The notes beneath the pieces are model-generated. The model did not search any database, had not been told where the DNA came from, and saw nothing but the letters and a program-made list of their open reading frames with translations. The translations under genes and the position numbers were made by a program. Shown piece after piece: positions 1 through 9,383 of a stretch of 64,000 nucleotides of DNA (position 1 is the first letter of the stretch; each line of letters opens with the position of its first letter). Origin of the DNA: Quisquiliibacterium transsilvanicum (GTDB lineage: Bacteria; Pseudomonadota; Gammaproteobacteria; Burkholderiales; Burkholderiaceae_E); assembly GCF_014202215.1 (NCBI RefSeq), contig NZ_JACHGB010000001.1, positions 62,001 through 126,000 on the forward strand, written 5' to 3'.

Positions 1-1349
1 TGCAGCATCAGCGGGACGATCAGCCAGTTCTGCTGCTCGGAGGCGATCTGGGCGGGCAGGGCCAGCCCGTCGTACCGCTGGGGATGCTCGCGCCACTCGG
101 GCAGGCTGACCACCCACTGGGTGGAGCGCAGGAAGGCGGCCAGCGGGTCCGCGCCAGGCACCACGGGCGTCTCGGCGTGGAACACCCAGCGCGCGTTGCA
201 GACGTAGGCGCCGTCGTCGCCGGAGAGCCAGAGCGCGGCGCCGGGGCTCTCGACGAGCCGCGCCAGGCCCTGCAGGGCGCGGATCTCGAGCAGCTCGCTG
301 CCCTGGGGGGGCGGTGTCTCGGCGTTGCGCCCAGGGCGACCCTGCGGGCTCGCTGCAGGGGGCTGAGGCGCCGACCGGGAGGTCTGCCCGGGCACGGATC
401 CGGCGGGCGCCTCCGAGAGCAGCTCGGTAAGCCGCAGCCACTCCGCCCGGTAGTCGTAGCGGTAGCGGAAGAAATGCTTGGCCAGCAGCACCCGCAGCCG
501 CGCGCGCAGGCTGCCGGAGAAGAGCGCCACCATCAGCGCGACCACGGTGATGAACACGAACAGCGCCTGCGCCGCCTCGCCCCAGTCGCCACCGAACCAG
601 CGCAGGAGGTACCCGCCCACCGCCATCAGCATCAGGAACAGGCCGGCGGCGAACAGGGTGGCGCTGTGGAACACCACCTGGCGCGACACGGTGATGCCAG
701 TTTTCCACTGGTCGTTGCGGGCGGCGGCGATGCCCAGCAGCGGCACCAGCAGCGCGTTGGCGTAGCCGCGCACCGACCAGAGCGCCGGATTCATCCGAGA
801 GAACAGCAGTGCCTCGCTGTACATGAAGAGATCGAAGCCGAACAGCGCGAGCAGGCCGATGGCCAGGAACTTCAGCGCCCAGCGCCCGTCGGGGCCGGTG
901 TTGCGGTAGACCTGTTCCAGGCAGACCAGCGCGAACACGGCGCCGATCACGTGCACGATGAAGGCGGGGCGCTCGCCGAAGGCGAACAGTTCGACCGCCA
1001 CTGCGCCGGCGGCGATGGTGGCCGCGGCGACCATGCCGCCGCTGGCGGCCCGCTGCGCGCTGTCCGGCGCGCTGGCGTCGCCCGCGCCCATCGCGCGCAG
1101 CAGCGACAGCAGGAACAGGATCCAGAAGAACAGGCGCGCCGCCTCGGCGAGCGAGACCAGCAGCACGGGGACCGGCAGTCCGGCCATCGCGGCGGCCACC
1201 GTGGTCGCCCACATTGCCTCGACCGAGACTGCGACGAGGAAGAGCCGCCCGGTGCCCGACGGCGCGCCCTTGATGCCCAGCAGCAGGGCGAAGCCCAGGT
1301 AGGCGATCGCGGCCAGCGCGAAGCCTGGCAGGGCGAGCGGAATCAGCAT
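1..1349 (-). CDS. prsK: PrsK sensor histidine kinase of the XrtA/PEP-CTERM system, N-terminal part (gene runs off the left edge)
   Basis: The minus strand from the ATG at 1349 is open to the window edge (449 codons), so the kinase domains lie outside. The visible part is a polytopic membrane region: successive hydrophobic helices, then LLLAKHFFRYRYDYRAEWLR at the membrane exit and a Pro/Ala-rich linker, followed by the start of a GAF-like region. This layout and the HFFRYRYDYR segment are typical of PrsK, the kinase that partners the sigma-54 activator PrsR in exosortase/PEP-CTERM systems. It starts 13 bp after the sugar transferase stop, so the two are probably cotranscribed. PrsR would be expected to the left, but that is inference. 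Confidence 0.8.
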   Translation of the reverse strand, partial: MLIPLALPGFALAAIAYLGFALLLGIKGAPSGTGRLFLVAVSVEAMWATTVAAAMAGLPVPVLLVSLAEAARLFFWILFLLSLLRAMGAGDASAPDSAQRAASGGMVAAATIAAGAVAVELFAFGERPAFIVHVIGAVFALVCLEQVYRNTGPDGRWALKFLAIGLLALFGFDLFMYSEALLFSRMNPALWSVRGYANALLVPLLGIAAARNDQWKTGITVSRQVVFHSATLFAAGLFLMLMAVGGYLLRWFGGDWGEAAQALFVFITVVALMVALFSGSLRARLRVLLAKHFFRYRYDYRAEWLRLTELLSEAPAGSVPGQTSRSAPQPPAASPQGRPGRNAETPPPQGSELLEIRALQGLARLVESPGAALWLSGDDGAYVCNARWVFHAETPVVPGADPLAAFLRSTQWVVSLPEWREHPQRYDGLALPAQIASEQQNWLIVPLML

Positions 1350-1362
1350 CGGGCGTTCGCGT

Positions 1363-2736
1363 TCAGCGCGCGCCCTTGCCCAGCAGCACCACCTGCGCGG
1401 TCTCGATCAGGATGAGCAGGTCGAGGAACAGCGAGTGGTTCTTGACGTAGTAGAGGTCGTACTCCAGCTTGGCGATCGCGTCCTCCACCGATGCCCCGTA
1501 GGGGTAGCTCACCTGCGACCAGCCGGTGATTCCCGGCTTTACGCTGTGGCGTACGTCGTAGTAGGGGATCTCGGCGACCAGCTGGCGCACGAAGAAGGGG
1601 CGCTCGGGCCGCGGGCCGACGAAGCTCATGTCGCCGCGCAGCACGTTGATCAGCTGCGGCAGCTCGTCGATGCGGGTCTTGCGGATGATCCGTCCGACGC
1701 GGGTGACGCGGTCGTCGTTGGCGCCGGCCCAGCGCGGCTTGCCGTCGCCCTCGGCGTCCCGGCACATCGAGCGCAGCTTCAGAACCGTGATCGGCTTGCC
1801 GCCCTGGCCGACGCGTTCCTGGCGGTAGAACACCGGCCGGCCGCTCTCGATGACGATCGCAGCCATCGCCAGCAGCAGGATGGGCAGGGTGACCACGAAG
1901 AGGCCGAGGCTGACGGTGATGTCGAAGAGCCGCTTGATTGCGTCGCGCGTTGCGCCGCGATCGAAGCCGTGGCCGAAGATCAGCCAGCTGGCGCGCATGT
2001 TGTCCAGTTTCAGGATGCCCTTCTCGCGCTCGTAGAACGAGGAGAGGTCGAGCACGCGCACGCCGGCGAGCTTGGCGTCGAGCAGCTGGTGCAGCGGCAG
2101 CACCCCGCCGCGGCGCTCGCGCACCGCGATGACGATCTCCGAGACGCGCAGGTCGCGCACCGTGCGGCCGAGCTGGTCATGGTTGATGCGGCGCTCGGGC
2201 TCGTCGGCCTCGCGCTCGCCGATCACCGGGTACATGCCGGCGTACTGGATGGTGCGGCCGCGCTCGCCCTCGTGCAGGAAGCGGATCACGTCCTCGGCTT
2301 CCTTGCCGTTGCCGAGCACCAGCACCCGCCGCTTGGGCAGGCCGATGTCGGTGATGCGAAAGAAGATCATCCGCAGCAGCAGCACGCCGCCCAGCGCGAA
2401 CACCGACGCGGTGGCCATCACGCCGCGACCGACATAGGTCTCGGGGAAAAGATAGAACACCACCGACATCGCTAGCAGCGCCAGGCCGTACGCCACCGCC
2501 AGCCGCTGCACCGTGGTGCGGAAGCGCTCCAGTTTCTGTTCGTACAGGCCCAGCGCGGTCATCGCCAGCAGCATGAGCACCGTGAACAGGGCGGCGTCGA
2601 ACAGCGGCAGCGGCGCGCTGAACTCCGCGAGCCGCAACTGGTAGCCCAGCACCATCGACTGGAACAGCACCATCGCCTCGATCAGCGCGAGGAGCACGGT
2701 CCTGGTCGACAGGTAGTGATTGAAGACGCGAATCAT
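1363..2736 (-). CDS. XrtA/PEP-CTERM system sugar transferase (polyprenyl-phosphate glycosyl-1-phosphate transferase)
   Basis: A 457-residue initiating EPS glycosyltransferase of the bacterial sugar transferase family. It would transfer a sugar-1-phosphate to undecaprenyl phosphate at the inner membrane. The N-terminus has about four membrane helices and a CoA-binding-like middle domain (RRVLVLGNGKEAEDVIRF), then a membrane hairpin and the catalytic region with KLRSM, DELPQLINVLRGDMSFVGPRPE and KPGITGWSQV. The start at MIRVFNHYLSTRT is preferred over an in-frame ATG 17 codons upstream, because this opening is typical of the PEP-CTERM subfamily and an AGGAAAAG-like site precedes it. prsK follows directly. 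A TGTAAGG-N4-CCGACA element lies 148-164 bp upstream. Confidence 0.9.
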   Translation of the reverse strand: MIRVFNHYLSTRTVLLALIEAMVLFQSMVLGYQLRLAEFSAPLPLFDAALFTVLMLLAMTALGLYEQKLERFRTTVQRLAVAYGLALLAMSVVFYLFPETYVGRGVMATASVFALGGVLLLRMIFFRITDIGLPKRRVLVLGNGKEAEDVIRFLHEGERGRTIQYAGMYPVIGEREADEPERRINHDQLGRTVRDLRVSEIVIAVRERRGGVLPLHQLLDAKLAGVRVLDLSSFYEREKGILKLDNMRASWLIFGHGFDRGATRDAIKRLFDITVSLGLFVVTLPILLLAMAAIVIESGRPVFYRQERVGQGGKPITVLKLRSMCRDAEGDGKPRWAGANDDRVTRVGRIIRKTRIDELPQLINVLRGDMSFVGPRPERPFFVRQLVAEIPYYDVRHSVKPGITGWSQVSYPYGASVEDAIAKLEYDLYYVKNHSLFLDLLILIETAQVVLLGKGAR

Positions 2737-2883
2737 CCGCGGGCGCTCTTTTCTTTTCCTGGTGCGCGAGGCGGCGGGTGGCCGCAATGGTCGGATCCAA
2801 GCCTATCGGTCGCGCACACGGCGCGGAATGACTTTGAACACGAGACGCCGTCTGTTTGCCGCCCCGGGTGTGACTTCCGTCAC

Positions 2884-2900
2884 TGTAAGGATAACCGACA
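2884..2900. promoter_or_regulatory. Candidate PrsR-type enhancer element (TGTAAGG-N4-CCGACA)
   Basis: The 17-mer TGTAAGGATAACCGACA is an imperfect inverted repeat (TGT-AGG / CC-ACA). It lies in the 260-bp gap upstream of the XrtA sugar transferase and recurs at 18060-18076 with only the spacer changed. A GTGAC-TTCC-GTCAC palindrome abuts it at 2870-2883. Assignment to PrsR is inferred from the adjacent prsK. The rest of 2737-2996 holds no gene that I can support. Confidence 0.55.
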
Positions 2901-2996
2901 CATGAGGACCATCGGGAGACGGTAGCGTTGCAGGCTGGGCGATGCCGACGGACGGTCGGCGCGCCTTGTCCGCGCCGAGCCCGCGCCGCAGCCGGA

Positions 2997-3839
2997 TCAG
3001 GGAGGGAAGCCGTGTCCCGATGCGTTCTGAACCGCCGCGGGCTTCTGCCGGGGATCCTGCCGGAAGAATCCGGCCAGGGCTTCATACCAGGCCGGGAAGG
3101 CCTGCGCGAGGGCGTCCGGCGTGACGAAGAAGGCCTCGCCCGAAACCGCGAAGAACTCCGCCAGGTCGGTGGCCGCATAGGGGTCCAGCGGCAGCCGGGA
3201 GTAGTAGGGCTCCGCGGCCGGGCCTTCAGGGTCGACGTGGCCGGGGATGGCGCGCTCCACCCGGTCCAGCTGCATGCAGAAGTCGTCGTAGGCGGCCAGC
3301 ATCGCCTGCTCCCAGCGGGCGCGCGCGGCCCGGGGCAGCGGCGGGATGCCGTCGGCGTCGCCGTCGGCGAGGTCCAGCTTATGGACGAATTCGTGGATGG
3401 TGACGTTCCAGCCGCGGCTGCGCGCGCCCGGGGCGGCGTCCGCCCAGGACAGCACCACCGGGCCGCGGTCCATCGCCTCGCCGGCCAGCGCCTCGACGCT
3501 CTCGTGCACCACGCCGGCCTCATCGACCTGGCTGCGGCGGACGACGAACTGGTCGGCGTGGATCACCAGTTCGACGAAGTCGTCGTAGCCCCCCAGGCCC
3601 AGGTGCAGCACCGGCAGGCAGGCCTGGAAGGCGATCGCCGCCCGCATCCGCAGGGTGACGGCGAGATCATGGGCGCCGCTGAAGGTCTTGCGGCGCAGGA
3701 ATTCCTCGCACAGGGCGCGCAGGCCCTGCAGTTCCGCCTCGCCGAGATGGCCGGCGAAGGGAAAATCCGCCACGGTGCGGCGCCAGAGCCGGTCGTCGAT
3801 CTGCGGGGCGTGCCTGCGGCCGAACCAGGGGAGGGGCAT
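2997..3839 (-). CDS. mtfA: MtfA-like zinc-dependent peptidase
   Basis: A 280-residue soluble protein of the MtfA (Mlc titration factor A) family. The HEFVHKLD motif near residue 150 supplies the HExxH zinc site, and the downstream DLAEFFAVSGEAFF segment supplies the third, glutamate ligand. In E. coli MtfA binds the repressor Mlc and acts as an aminopeptidase; the role here can only be assumed by homology. The gene stands alone and diverges from relA, with 46 bp between the starts. Confidence 0.85.
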   Translation of the reverse strand: MPLPWFGRRHAPQIDDRLWRRTVADFPFAGHLGEAELQGLRALCEEFLRRKTFSGAHDLAVTLRMRAAIAFQACLPVLHLGLGGYDDFVELVIHADQFVVRRSQVDEAGVVHESVEALAGEAMDRGPVVLSWADAAPGARSRGWNVTIHEFVHKLDLADGDADGIPPLPRAARARWEQAMLAAYDDFCMQLDRVERAIPGHVDPEGPAAEPYYSRLPLDPYAATDLAEFFAVSGEAFFVTPDALAQAFPAWYEALAGFFRQDPRQKPAAVQNASGHGFPP

Positions 3840-3855
3840 CGTGGCTGTGGTTTCC

Positions 3856-3861
3856 TATAAT
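3856..3861 (+). promoter_or_regulatory. Putative -10 element of the relA promoter (TATAAT)
   Basis: A perfect TATAAT lies 24 bp before the relA ATG in the short divergent gap with mtfA. The -35 position is poor. The predicted leader is about 18 nt and carries an AAGGG ribosome site. Confidence 0.55.
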
Positions 3862-3885
3862 GCAGTCTGTCCTTCAAGGGCGCCC

Positions 3886-6168
3886 ATGGGCGCCCGCCCA
3901 CCGGAGTCTAGCGCCATCGAAGAGCACATCGCCGAGGGCGCGGCCCCGCCGCCGCCACCCGTGCCGGACACCGGCCGGATCGACCGTGCGCTGGCGCTTG
4001 CGCGCGAGCGCATCGGCGAGTCCACCGGCCGCAACGGCGAACCGGTGCTGGGCCACGGCCAGGGGACGATGTCCATCCTGGCCGAACTGGGCGCGGACGA
4101 GGCCACCCAGGTGGCGGCCCTGCTGTTCGGCGCAGGCAACACCCTGGGGCGCGAGGAGATCGAGCTTGCCTTCGGTCGCGACGAGGCCTCGCGCGCCTTC
4201 GGCCGGGAGGCCGCCGAACTCGTGGAGGGCATCCACCAGGTGCTGCGGATGCGCGAGGTGCAGATCCGCATGTCCGGCCAGGCCGACGGCGACCAGCTCG
4301 AGACGCTGCGCCGGATGCTGCTGGCGATGTCGGCCGACATCCGGGTGGTGATGCTGCGGCTGGCTTCGCGCCTGCAGACGCTTCGCTGGCATGCCGCCGC
4401 GCGCCGCGAGCTCGAGCCCGGCGTGGCCGACCAGACGCTGAACGTTCTCGCCCCGCTCGCCAACCGGCTGGGTCTCTGGCAGCTGAAGTGGGAGCTGGAG
4501 GACCTTGCGTTCCGCTTCAATTCGCCGGACGAGTACCACAGCCTGGCGCGCGAGCTGGAGGAGAAGCGGCGCGAGCGCGAGGAGTTCATCGAGGCCGCCA
4601 CCGAGAGGGTGCGCGAGGCCCTGGCCGAGGCCGGAGTGCGCGCCGAGGTCAGCGGCCGGCCCAAGCACATCTACAGCATCTGGAACAAGATGCGCGTCAA
4701 GCGCCGCCCGCTCGACGAGATCCAGGACCTGCGCGGCCTGCGGGTGATCGTCGATGACGTGCGCGACTGCTACACGGCGCTGGGGGTGATTCACGAGCGC
4801 TGGCCGCCGATCACCGCCGAGTTCGACGACTATATCGCCAGGCCCAAGGCCAACGGTTACCAGTCCTTGCATACCGTGGTGACCGCCCACGACGGCAAGC
4901 CGATGGAGGTGCAGATCCGCACCCAGGACATGCACCGGTTCGCCGAGTACGGGGTGGCCTCGCACTGGCGCTACAAGGAGCGCACCACCGGCGTTGCGGG
5001 GGCGGCGCGCTCGCATGCGGACCAGGACGAGCGAATCGCCTGGATCCGGCAGCTGCTGGCCTGGCAGATGGAGGTCGGCACCGAGCTGGGCAGCGGCGCA
5101 GTGCCCTCGACCGCTGGCGATCGCATCTTCGTGATGACGCCGCAGGCGCGGGTGATCGAGCTGCCCGCGGGCTCCACGCCGGTCGATTTCGCCTACCACG
5201 TGCACACTGCGCTCGGCCATCGCTGCCGCGGCGCACGTGTGGACGGCCAGATGGTGCCGCTGAACACCGAGCTGCACACCGGGCAGACGGTGGAGGTGAT
5301 CGCGATCAAGCCCGGCTCGGGCAGCGAGGGGCCCTCGCGCGACTGGCTCAACGTGCAGCTCGGCTACGTGCGCTCGCCGCGGGCGCGCAGCAAGGTGCGC
5401 CAGTGGTTCAGCGCGCTGGAGCTGGAACGCGACGTGGCGGCCGGCCGGGAACGGGTGGAACGGGTGATGCAGCGCGAAGGGCGCACCGCGCTGGCCTTCG
5501 AGGAGCTTGCCGCGCGGCTGGGGCAGCCGGACGTTGAAGCGATGTTCATCGCGGTGACCCGCGAGGAGATCGGGCCGCGGCAGCTGGAGGAAGCGGTGCG
5601 CGGCGTCGCCGCCCGCGGGCCCGTCGAGGCTGGCGATTCCGACGAGGCCGCACTGGCCGCGATCGAGCAGCGCGCCCGCCCGTCGGCGCGGCGCAAGCCG
5701 GCCGACGGCGGCGTGCTCGTGGTCGGCGTCGACCTGCTGATGACCCAGCTTGCGCGCTGCTGCAGGCCGGTGCCGCCGGATCCCATCGTTGGCTTCGTCA
5801 CCAAGGGCAAGGGCGTGTCGGTGCACCGCGAGGGTTGCACCATGTTCGCGAAAATGGCGCAGCACGCGCCGGAGCGGGTGCTCGAGACCACCTGGGGCGA
5901 GCGGCGGCCGGCCGTCGGCGGGCGCGACAGGGCGTCGGGCTACCCGGTGGACCTCGTGGTGCGGGCGATGGACCGGCCGGGGCTGCTGCGCGACATCACC
6001 GAGGTGTTCGCGCGCGACAAGCTCAACGTGACCGCGGTGCAGACGCTCAGCCGGCAGCAGGTGGCCAACATGCAGTTCACGATCGAGGTGCCGGACGGCT
6101 CGGTGCTGTCGAAGGCGCTGGCGGCGATCGGCGAGGTGACGGGGGTGATCGACGCGCGGCGCAGGTAG
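3886..6168 (+). CDS. relA: RelA-type (p)ppGpp synthetase, hydrolase domain degenerate
   Basis: A 760-residue long RSH protein for the stringent response. The N-terminal helical region corresponds to the HD hydrolase but lacks the HDxxED motif, so hydrolysis is not expected. The synthetase domain follows (GRPKHIYSIWNKM near residue 257, EFDDYIARPKANGYQSLHT near 312), then TGS (from about 412, DRIFVMTPQARVIELP), a zinc-finger-like region with CC near 620, and a C-terminal ACT domain (from about 686). The start at 3886 is preferred because an AAGGG site precedes it and a TATAAT lies just upstream; longer in-frame starts would run into mtfA. The window's second long RSH gene, spoT at 11.5-13.8 kb, keeps the hydrolase motif. 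Confidence 0.93.
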   Translation: MGARPPESSAIEEHIAEGAAPPPPPVPDTGRIDRALALARERIGESTGRNGEPVLGHGQGTMSILAELGADEATQVAALLFGAGNTLGREEIELAFGRDEASRAFGREAAELVEGIHQVLRMREVQIRMSGQADGDQLETLRRMLLAMSADIRVVMLRLASRLQTLRWHAAARRELEPGVADQTLNVLAPLANRLGLWQLKWELEDLAFRFNSPDEYHSLARELEEKRREREEFIEAATERVREALAEAGVRAEVSGRPKHIYSIWNKMRVKRRPLDEIQDLRGLRVIVDDVRDCYTALGVIHERWPPITAEFDDYIARPKANGYQSLHTVVTAHDGKPMEVQIRTQDMHRFAEYGVASHWRYKERTTGVAGAARSHADQDERIAWIRQLLAWQMEVGTELGSGAVPSTAGDRIFVMTPQARVIELPAGSTPVDFAYHVHTALGHRCRGARVDGQMVPLNTELHTGQTVEVIAIKPGSGSEGPSRDWLNVQLGYVRSPRARSKVRQWFSALELERDVAAGRERVERVMQREGRTALAFEELAARLGQPDVEAMFIAVTREEIGPRQLEEAVRGVAARGPVEAGDSDEAALAAIEQRARPSARRKPADGGVLVVGVDLLMTQLARCCRPVPPDPIVGFVTKGKGVSVHREGCTMFAKMAQHAPERVLETTWGERRPAVGGRDRASGYPVDLVVRAMDRPGLLRDITEVFARDKLNVTAVQTLSRQQVANMQFTIEVPDGSVLSKALAAIGEVTGVIDARRR

Positions 6169-6229
6169 GGGCGAGGGTCGGGCGCGCGCGCCGGGGCACT
6201 GCGCAGCCGCGCGCGCTGTGGCCGCGCGC

Positions 6230-6820
6230 TCAGGCCGTGATCGGCGGCGGCGCCTGTTTCGGCCGGAAGGCCTTGCAGACCGTCGCGTCGGTCTCGATGC
6301 GCGGCGCGCCGATCAGGTCCAGGCAGTAGGGCACTGCCGCGAAGATGCCGTGCACCACCTGGCGACCCTCGACGTCCTTCAAGCCTTCGAGGGTCTCGCG
6401 GATCGACTTCGGCTGGCCCGGCAGGTTGACGATCAGCGCCTTGCCGCGGATCACCGCGACCTGGCGCGACAGGATCGCGGTGGGCACGAAGTTCAGGCTG
6501 ATCTGGCGCATCTGCTCGCCGAAGCCGGGCATCTCGCGGTCGGCCACCGCCAGCGTGGCGTCCGGGGTGACGTCGCGTAGCGCGGGGCCCGTGCCGCCGG
6601 TGGTGAGCACCAGCGAGCAGCCGACCGTGTCGACCAGTTCGACCAGGGTGCGCTCGATGAGCGGGCGCCCGTCGGGGATCAGGCGGGGCTCGGCCACCCA
6701 GGGGGTGAGCAGCGCGCGTTCCAGCCAGGCCTGCAGCGCCGGCAGGCCCTGGTCCTGGTAGACGCCGCTGGAGGCCCGGTCGCTGATCGAGACCAGGCCG
6801 ATGCGCAGCGGCGGGCTCAT
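6230..6820 (-). CDS. mogA: MogA-like molybdopterin adenylyltransferase
   Basis: A 196-residue protein of the MoaB/MogA family, which activates molybdopterin with ATP before molybdenum insertion. The opening LRIGLVSISDRASSG, the LTTGGTGPALRDVTPDAT segment and the MPGFGEQMRQ segment are diagnostic. The ATG at 6820 is chosen over a longer frame that reads back into darP; the family starts just before the first beta strand. It lies downstream of darP on the same strand and converges on relA. Molybdopterin is needed by the CO dehydrogenase implied at the right end of the window. Confidence 0.88.
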   Translation of the reverse strand: MSPPLRIGLVSISDRASSGVYQDQGLPALQAWLERALLTPWVAEPRLIPDGRPLIERTLVELVDTVGCSLVLTTGGTGPALRDVTPDATLAVADREMPGFGEQMRQISLNFVPTAILSRQVAVIRGKALIVNLPGQPKSIRETLEGLKDVEGRQVVHGIFAAVPYCLDLIGAPRIETDATVCKAFRPKQAPPPITA

Positions 6821-6845
6821 CGGCTGCCTTCGCTTCGAACGAAGC

Positions 6846-7490
6846 TCACGCGTGCTCCGCGTCGTCGGCGTCCGGGCGCGCCTCGTCGCCCGTGTCATCG
6901 GCCGGATGTGTGGCGGGTTTCGGCGCGCTGGCCTCGAGGATGATGTCGCGCAGCAGCCGGTAGAGCTGGCGGTAGGAGCGGCCGTGCTGCGGCGATGAAG
7001 CCTCGGCGCGGGCGCCCGTCACCAGCTTCTCGAGCTTCTCGAGCTCGCGCCCACCTTGGGGGTAGCCGCTGCAGAACTCGGCCAGCACGGCGTCGTCGGC
7101 AAGCAGGCGCTCGCGCCAGCGCTCGGCCGAGTGCATGGCGGCAACCTCGGCGCGGTGACCTGCGCCGTCGACCGACAGGGCATCGCGCAGCGGCGCGGGA
7201 TCGACGTCGCGCATCAGGCGCCCGATGTACTGGCGCTGCCGGCGCAGCCCCTCGCGGTCGCGGATGCGCTGCGCGAGCTCGATCGCGTCGAAGAGCTTCT
7301 CGGGGATGGGCATGTCGCGCAGCTTGGCCAGCGGCAGCTTGAGCAGCTGCTCGCCGAGATCCTGCAGGGCGGTCATCTCGCGCTTGAGCTGCGACTTGCT
7401 GGGCCGGTCGTAGCGCGCGGACGGGTCCTGCGGCTCTTCGGGCTGGTCGCGGGGCTGGCGGGCGTCGAACGAGGAATGGCGGATTCTCAC
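6846..7490 (-). CDS. darP: DarP/YjgA, 50S ribosomal subunit assembly factor
   Basis: A 214-residue DUF615 protein, highly charged and helical, with the family core YDRPSKSQLKREMTALQDLG near the N-terminus and an RQRQYIGRLMR segment. YjgA/DarP associates with late 50S precursors. No ATG is available upstream of the core; the GTG at 7490 is the only reasonable start. A TATCAT hexamer ends 6 nt before it and no Shine-Dalgarno is visible, which suggests a leaderless message. It diverges from pmbA. Confidence 0.85.
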   Translation of the reverse strand: MRIRHSSFDARQPRDQPEEPQDPSARYDRPSKSQLKREMTALQDLGEQLLKLPLAKLRDMPIPEKLFDAIELAQRIRDREGLRRQRQYIGRLMRDVDPAPLRDALSVDGAGHRAEVAAMHSAERWRERLLADDAVLAEFCSGYPQGGRELEKLEKLVTGARAEASSPQHGRSYRQLYRLLRDIILEASAPKPATHPADDTGDEARPDADDAEHA

Positions 7491-7547
7491 GCTGCTATGA
7501 TAACCGGCCCCGCGACCGCGCTCCTCCGGAAGGCCGAGAAAGCCACG

Positions 7548-8888
7548 ATGTTCGACTACTCCCCAGACCGACTTCACGAGATCGCCGCGGACGTGCTGGA
7601 CGCGGCCCGGCGCCTGGGCGCGAGCGATGCCGCGGTGGACGTCTCCGAGGCCAGCGGCCTGTCGGTGAACGTGCGCATGGGCGGCGTCGAGACCATCGAA
7701 CAGACCCGCGACAAGGGCGTGGGCGTGACGGTTCACGTCGGCCAGCGCCGCGGCCATGCGAGCACCAGCGACTTCTCGCCCAAGGCGCTGCACGACGCGG
7801 TCGAGGCCGCCTGGCAGATCGCCCGCCACACCGGCGAGGACGACTGCGCCGGCCTGCCGGACCCGGACACCATCGCCACCGAATTCCGCGACCTCGACCT
7901 GTTCCACCCCTGGAACATCGACGTCGAGCAGGCGATCGACCTGGCCCGCAGCGTGGAGGCGGCAGCCTTCGCGGTGAGCCCGCTGATCCGCAATTCCGAG
8001 GGCGCATCGGTCAGCGTCAGCCACGGCCACTTCGTCACCGCCAACACGCGCGGCTTCAAGGGCGGCTACCCGTACAGCAGGCACTCGGTGGGCGTGGCGC
8101 CGATCGCCGAGCGCAAGGGCGCGATGCAGCGCGACGACTGGTACACCGCGTCCGCGGTGCCCGAGCGCCTGGCCGATCCCGAGAAGCTTGGGCGCTACGC
8201 AGCGCAGCGCGCGCTGTCGCGGCTGGGGGCCAGGCGGCTGTCCACGCGCCGGGTGCCGGTGCTGTTCGAGTCGCCGCTGGCCTGCGGACTGCTCGGCAGC
8301 TTCGTCCATGCGGCCAGCGGCGGCGCGCTGTACCGGCGCAGCAGCTTCCTGCTGGATGCACTGGGCCGCGACGTGTTCGCCCCGCACCTGGACATCGTCG
8401 AGGACCCGGGCATTCCGGCCGAGATGGGCAGCGTCCCGTTCGACAGCGAAGGCGTGGCGGTGGCGCGGCGCTCGGTGGTTTCCGCGGGCAGGCTCGAGGG
8501 CTATTTCCTGTCGAGCTACTCGGCGCGCAAGCTGGGAATGAAGACCACCGGCAACGCCGGCGGCTCGCACAACCTGGCGCTGACCAGCCGCCGCACCCGC
8601 CAGCTGGACGACCTGCCGGCGATGCTCCAGCGACTGGGCACCGGGCTCTTCGTCACCGACCTGATGGGCCAGGGCGTCAACTACGTGACCGGCGACTACT
8701 CGCGCGGCGCAAGCGGCTTCTGGGTCGAGGGCGGCGAGATCCGCTATCCCGTAGAGGAAATCACCATCGCCGGCAACCTCGCCGAGATGTTCCGCGGCAT
8801 CGTCGCGGTGGGCAGCGACGTCATCCAGCGCGGCAGCAAGCGCACGGGGTCGGTGCTGATCGACGAGATGGCGGTGGCGGGGGACTGA
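7548..8888 (+). CDS. pmbA: PmbA/TldE, metalloprotease-partner subunit
   Basis: A 446-residue member of the TldD/PmbA family. TldD-TldE proteases process modified peptides and are needed for CcdA antitoxin degradation and microcin maturation in enterobacteria. The family features RNSEGASVSVSHGHFVTANTRGF, KTTGNAGGSHNLALTS and GVNYVTGDYSRGASGFWVEGG are all present. PmbA is the subunit without the zinc motif, and no HExxxH is seen. The ATG at 7548 is chosen; an in-frame ATG at 7497 would add 17 residues. TldD is not in this window. Confidence 0.92.
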   Translation: MFDYSPDRLHEIAADVLDAARRLGASDAAVDVSEASGLSVNVRMGGVETIEQTRDKGVGVTVHVGQRRGHASTSDFSPKALHDAVEAAWQIARHTGEDDCAGLPDPDTIATEFRDLDLFHPWNIDVEQAIDLARSVEAAAFAVSPLIRNSEGASVSVSHGHFVTANTRGFKGGYPYSRHSVGVAPIAERKGAMQRDDWYTASAVPERLADPEKLGRYAAQRALSRLGARRLSTRRVPVLFESPLACGLLGSFVHAASGGALYRRSSFLLDALGRDVFAPHLDIVEDPGIPAEMGSVPFDSEGVAVARRSVVSAGRLEGYFLSSYSARKLGMKTTGNAGGSHNLALTSRRTRQLDDLPAMLQRLGTGLFVTDLMGQGVNYVTGDYSRGASGFWVEGGEIRYPVEEITIAGNLAEMFRGIVAVGSDVIQRGSKRTGSVLIDEMAVAGD

Positions 8889-8939
8889 CTGGGCGGTCTC
8901 CCGTGCAGGTCGGATTCAGGCGGCGGCGGGTAGCATGAG

Positions 8940-9281
8940 TCAGCTGCCGGCGAGCTGGCAGCCGTCGTCGAACGAGGCCTCCAGCGGCTCCGGCCCTTCG
9001 TCCAGTTCGTTCTCCGGGTGGTGTTCGTGGCCGAGCTTCAGCTCGCGCTCCAGCGCTTCGAGCAGCGCCGCGAGATCGGGCAGCGAGGTGGCGTCAGCGC
9101 CCGGCATCGCCGCTTCGTAGAGCGCAAGATTGCAGGCGGCGTCGGCAAGCAGCTGCTGCGCCTCGTCTGTGGCCGGGGCCGGGGCCGACGGCCCGGAATC
9201 AGGTGCCAGCGCAGGCTCCTCCAGCAGCGCGTGGACGCGGCGGGCCAGGGCGGCATAGCGGGCGAGGGTGGGGTCGGTCAT
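8940..9281 (-). CDS. Small acidic hypothetical protein
   Basis: A 113-residue frame between pmbA and greB. It has an N-terminal helical segment (TLARYAALARRVHALL), an Ala/Pro-rich linker, and an acidic C-terminal half with HEHHPENELDEGPEP. I do not recognise a family. It fills the gap between two firm genes and its composition is protein-like, but no Shine-Dalgarno is visible, so it could be a spurious frame. Confidence 0.4.
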   Translation of the reverse strand: MTDPTLARYAALARRVHALLEEPALAPDSGPSAPAPATDEAQQLLADAACNLALYEAAMPGADATSLPDLAALLEALERELKLGHEHHPENELDEGPEPLEASFDDGCQLAGS

Positions 9282-9383
9282 GTCGTGCGCGGCGGGGCTG
9301 AGTCAGCGTCGACTGTAGGCGCGGCGTTCCGCGCCCCGAAGGAACTATTGCCGGGGCGTCCCGGCGCACGGGAGGGGGCTCAG

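Noticed and set aside
2784-2799. Possible sigma-54 promoter for the XrtA sugar transferase (minus strand TTGGATC...ATTGC)
   Set aside because: The GG to GC distance is 11 bp instead of 10 and the -24 box is poor. No better match was found in 2737-2883, so I do not annotate it.
7497-7547. Upstream in-frame ATG as pmbA start
   Set aside because: It adds 17 residues not typical of the family and has no ribosome site; the ATG at 7548 fits better, although this is not certain.
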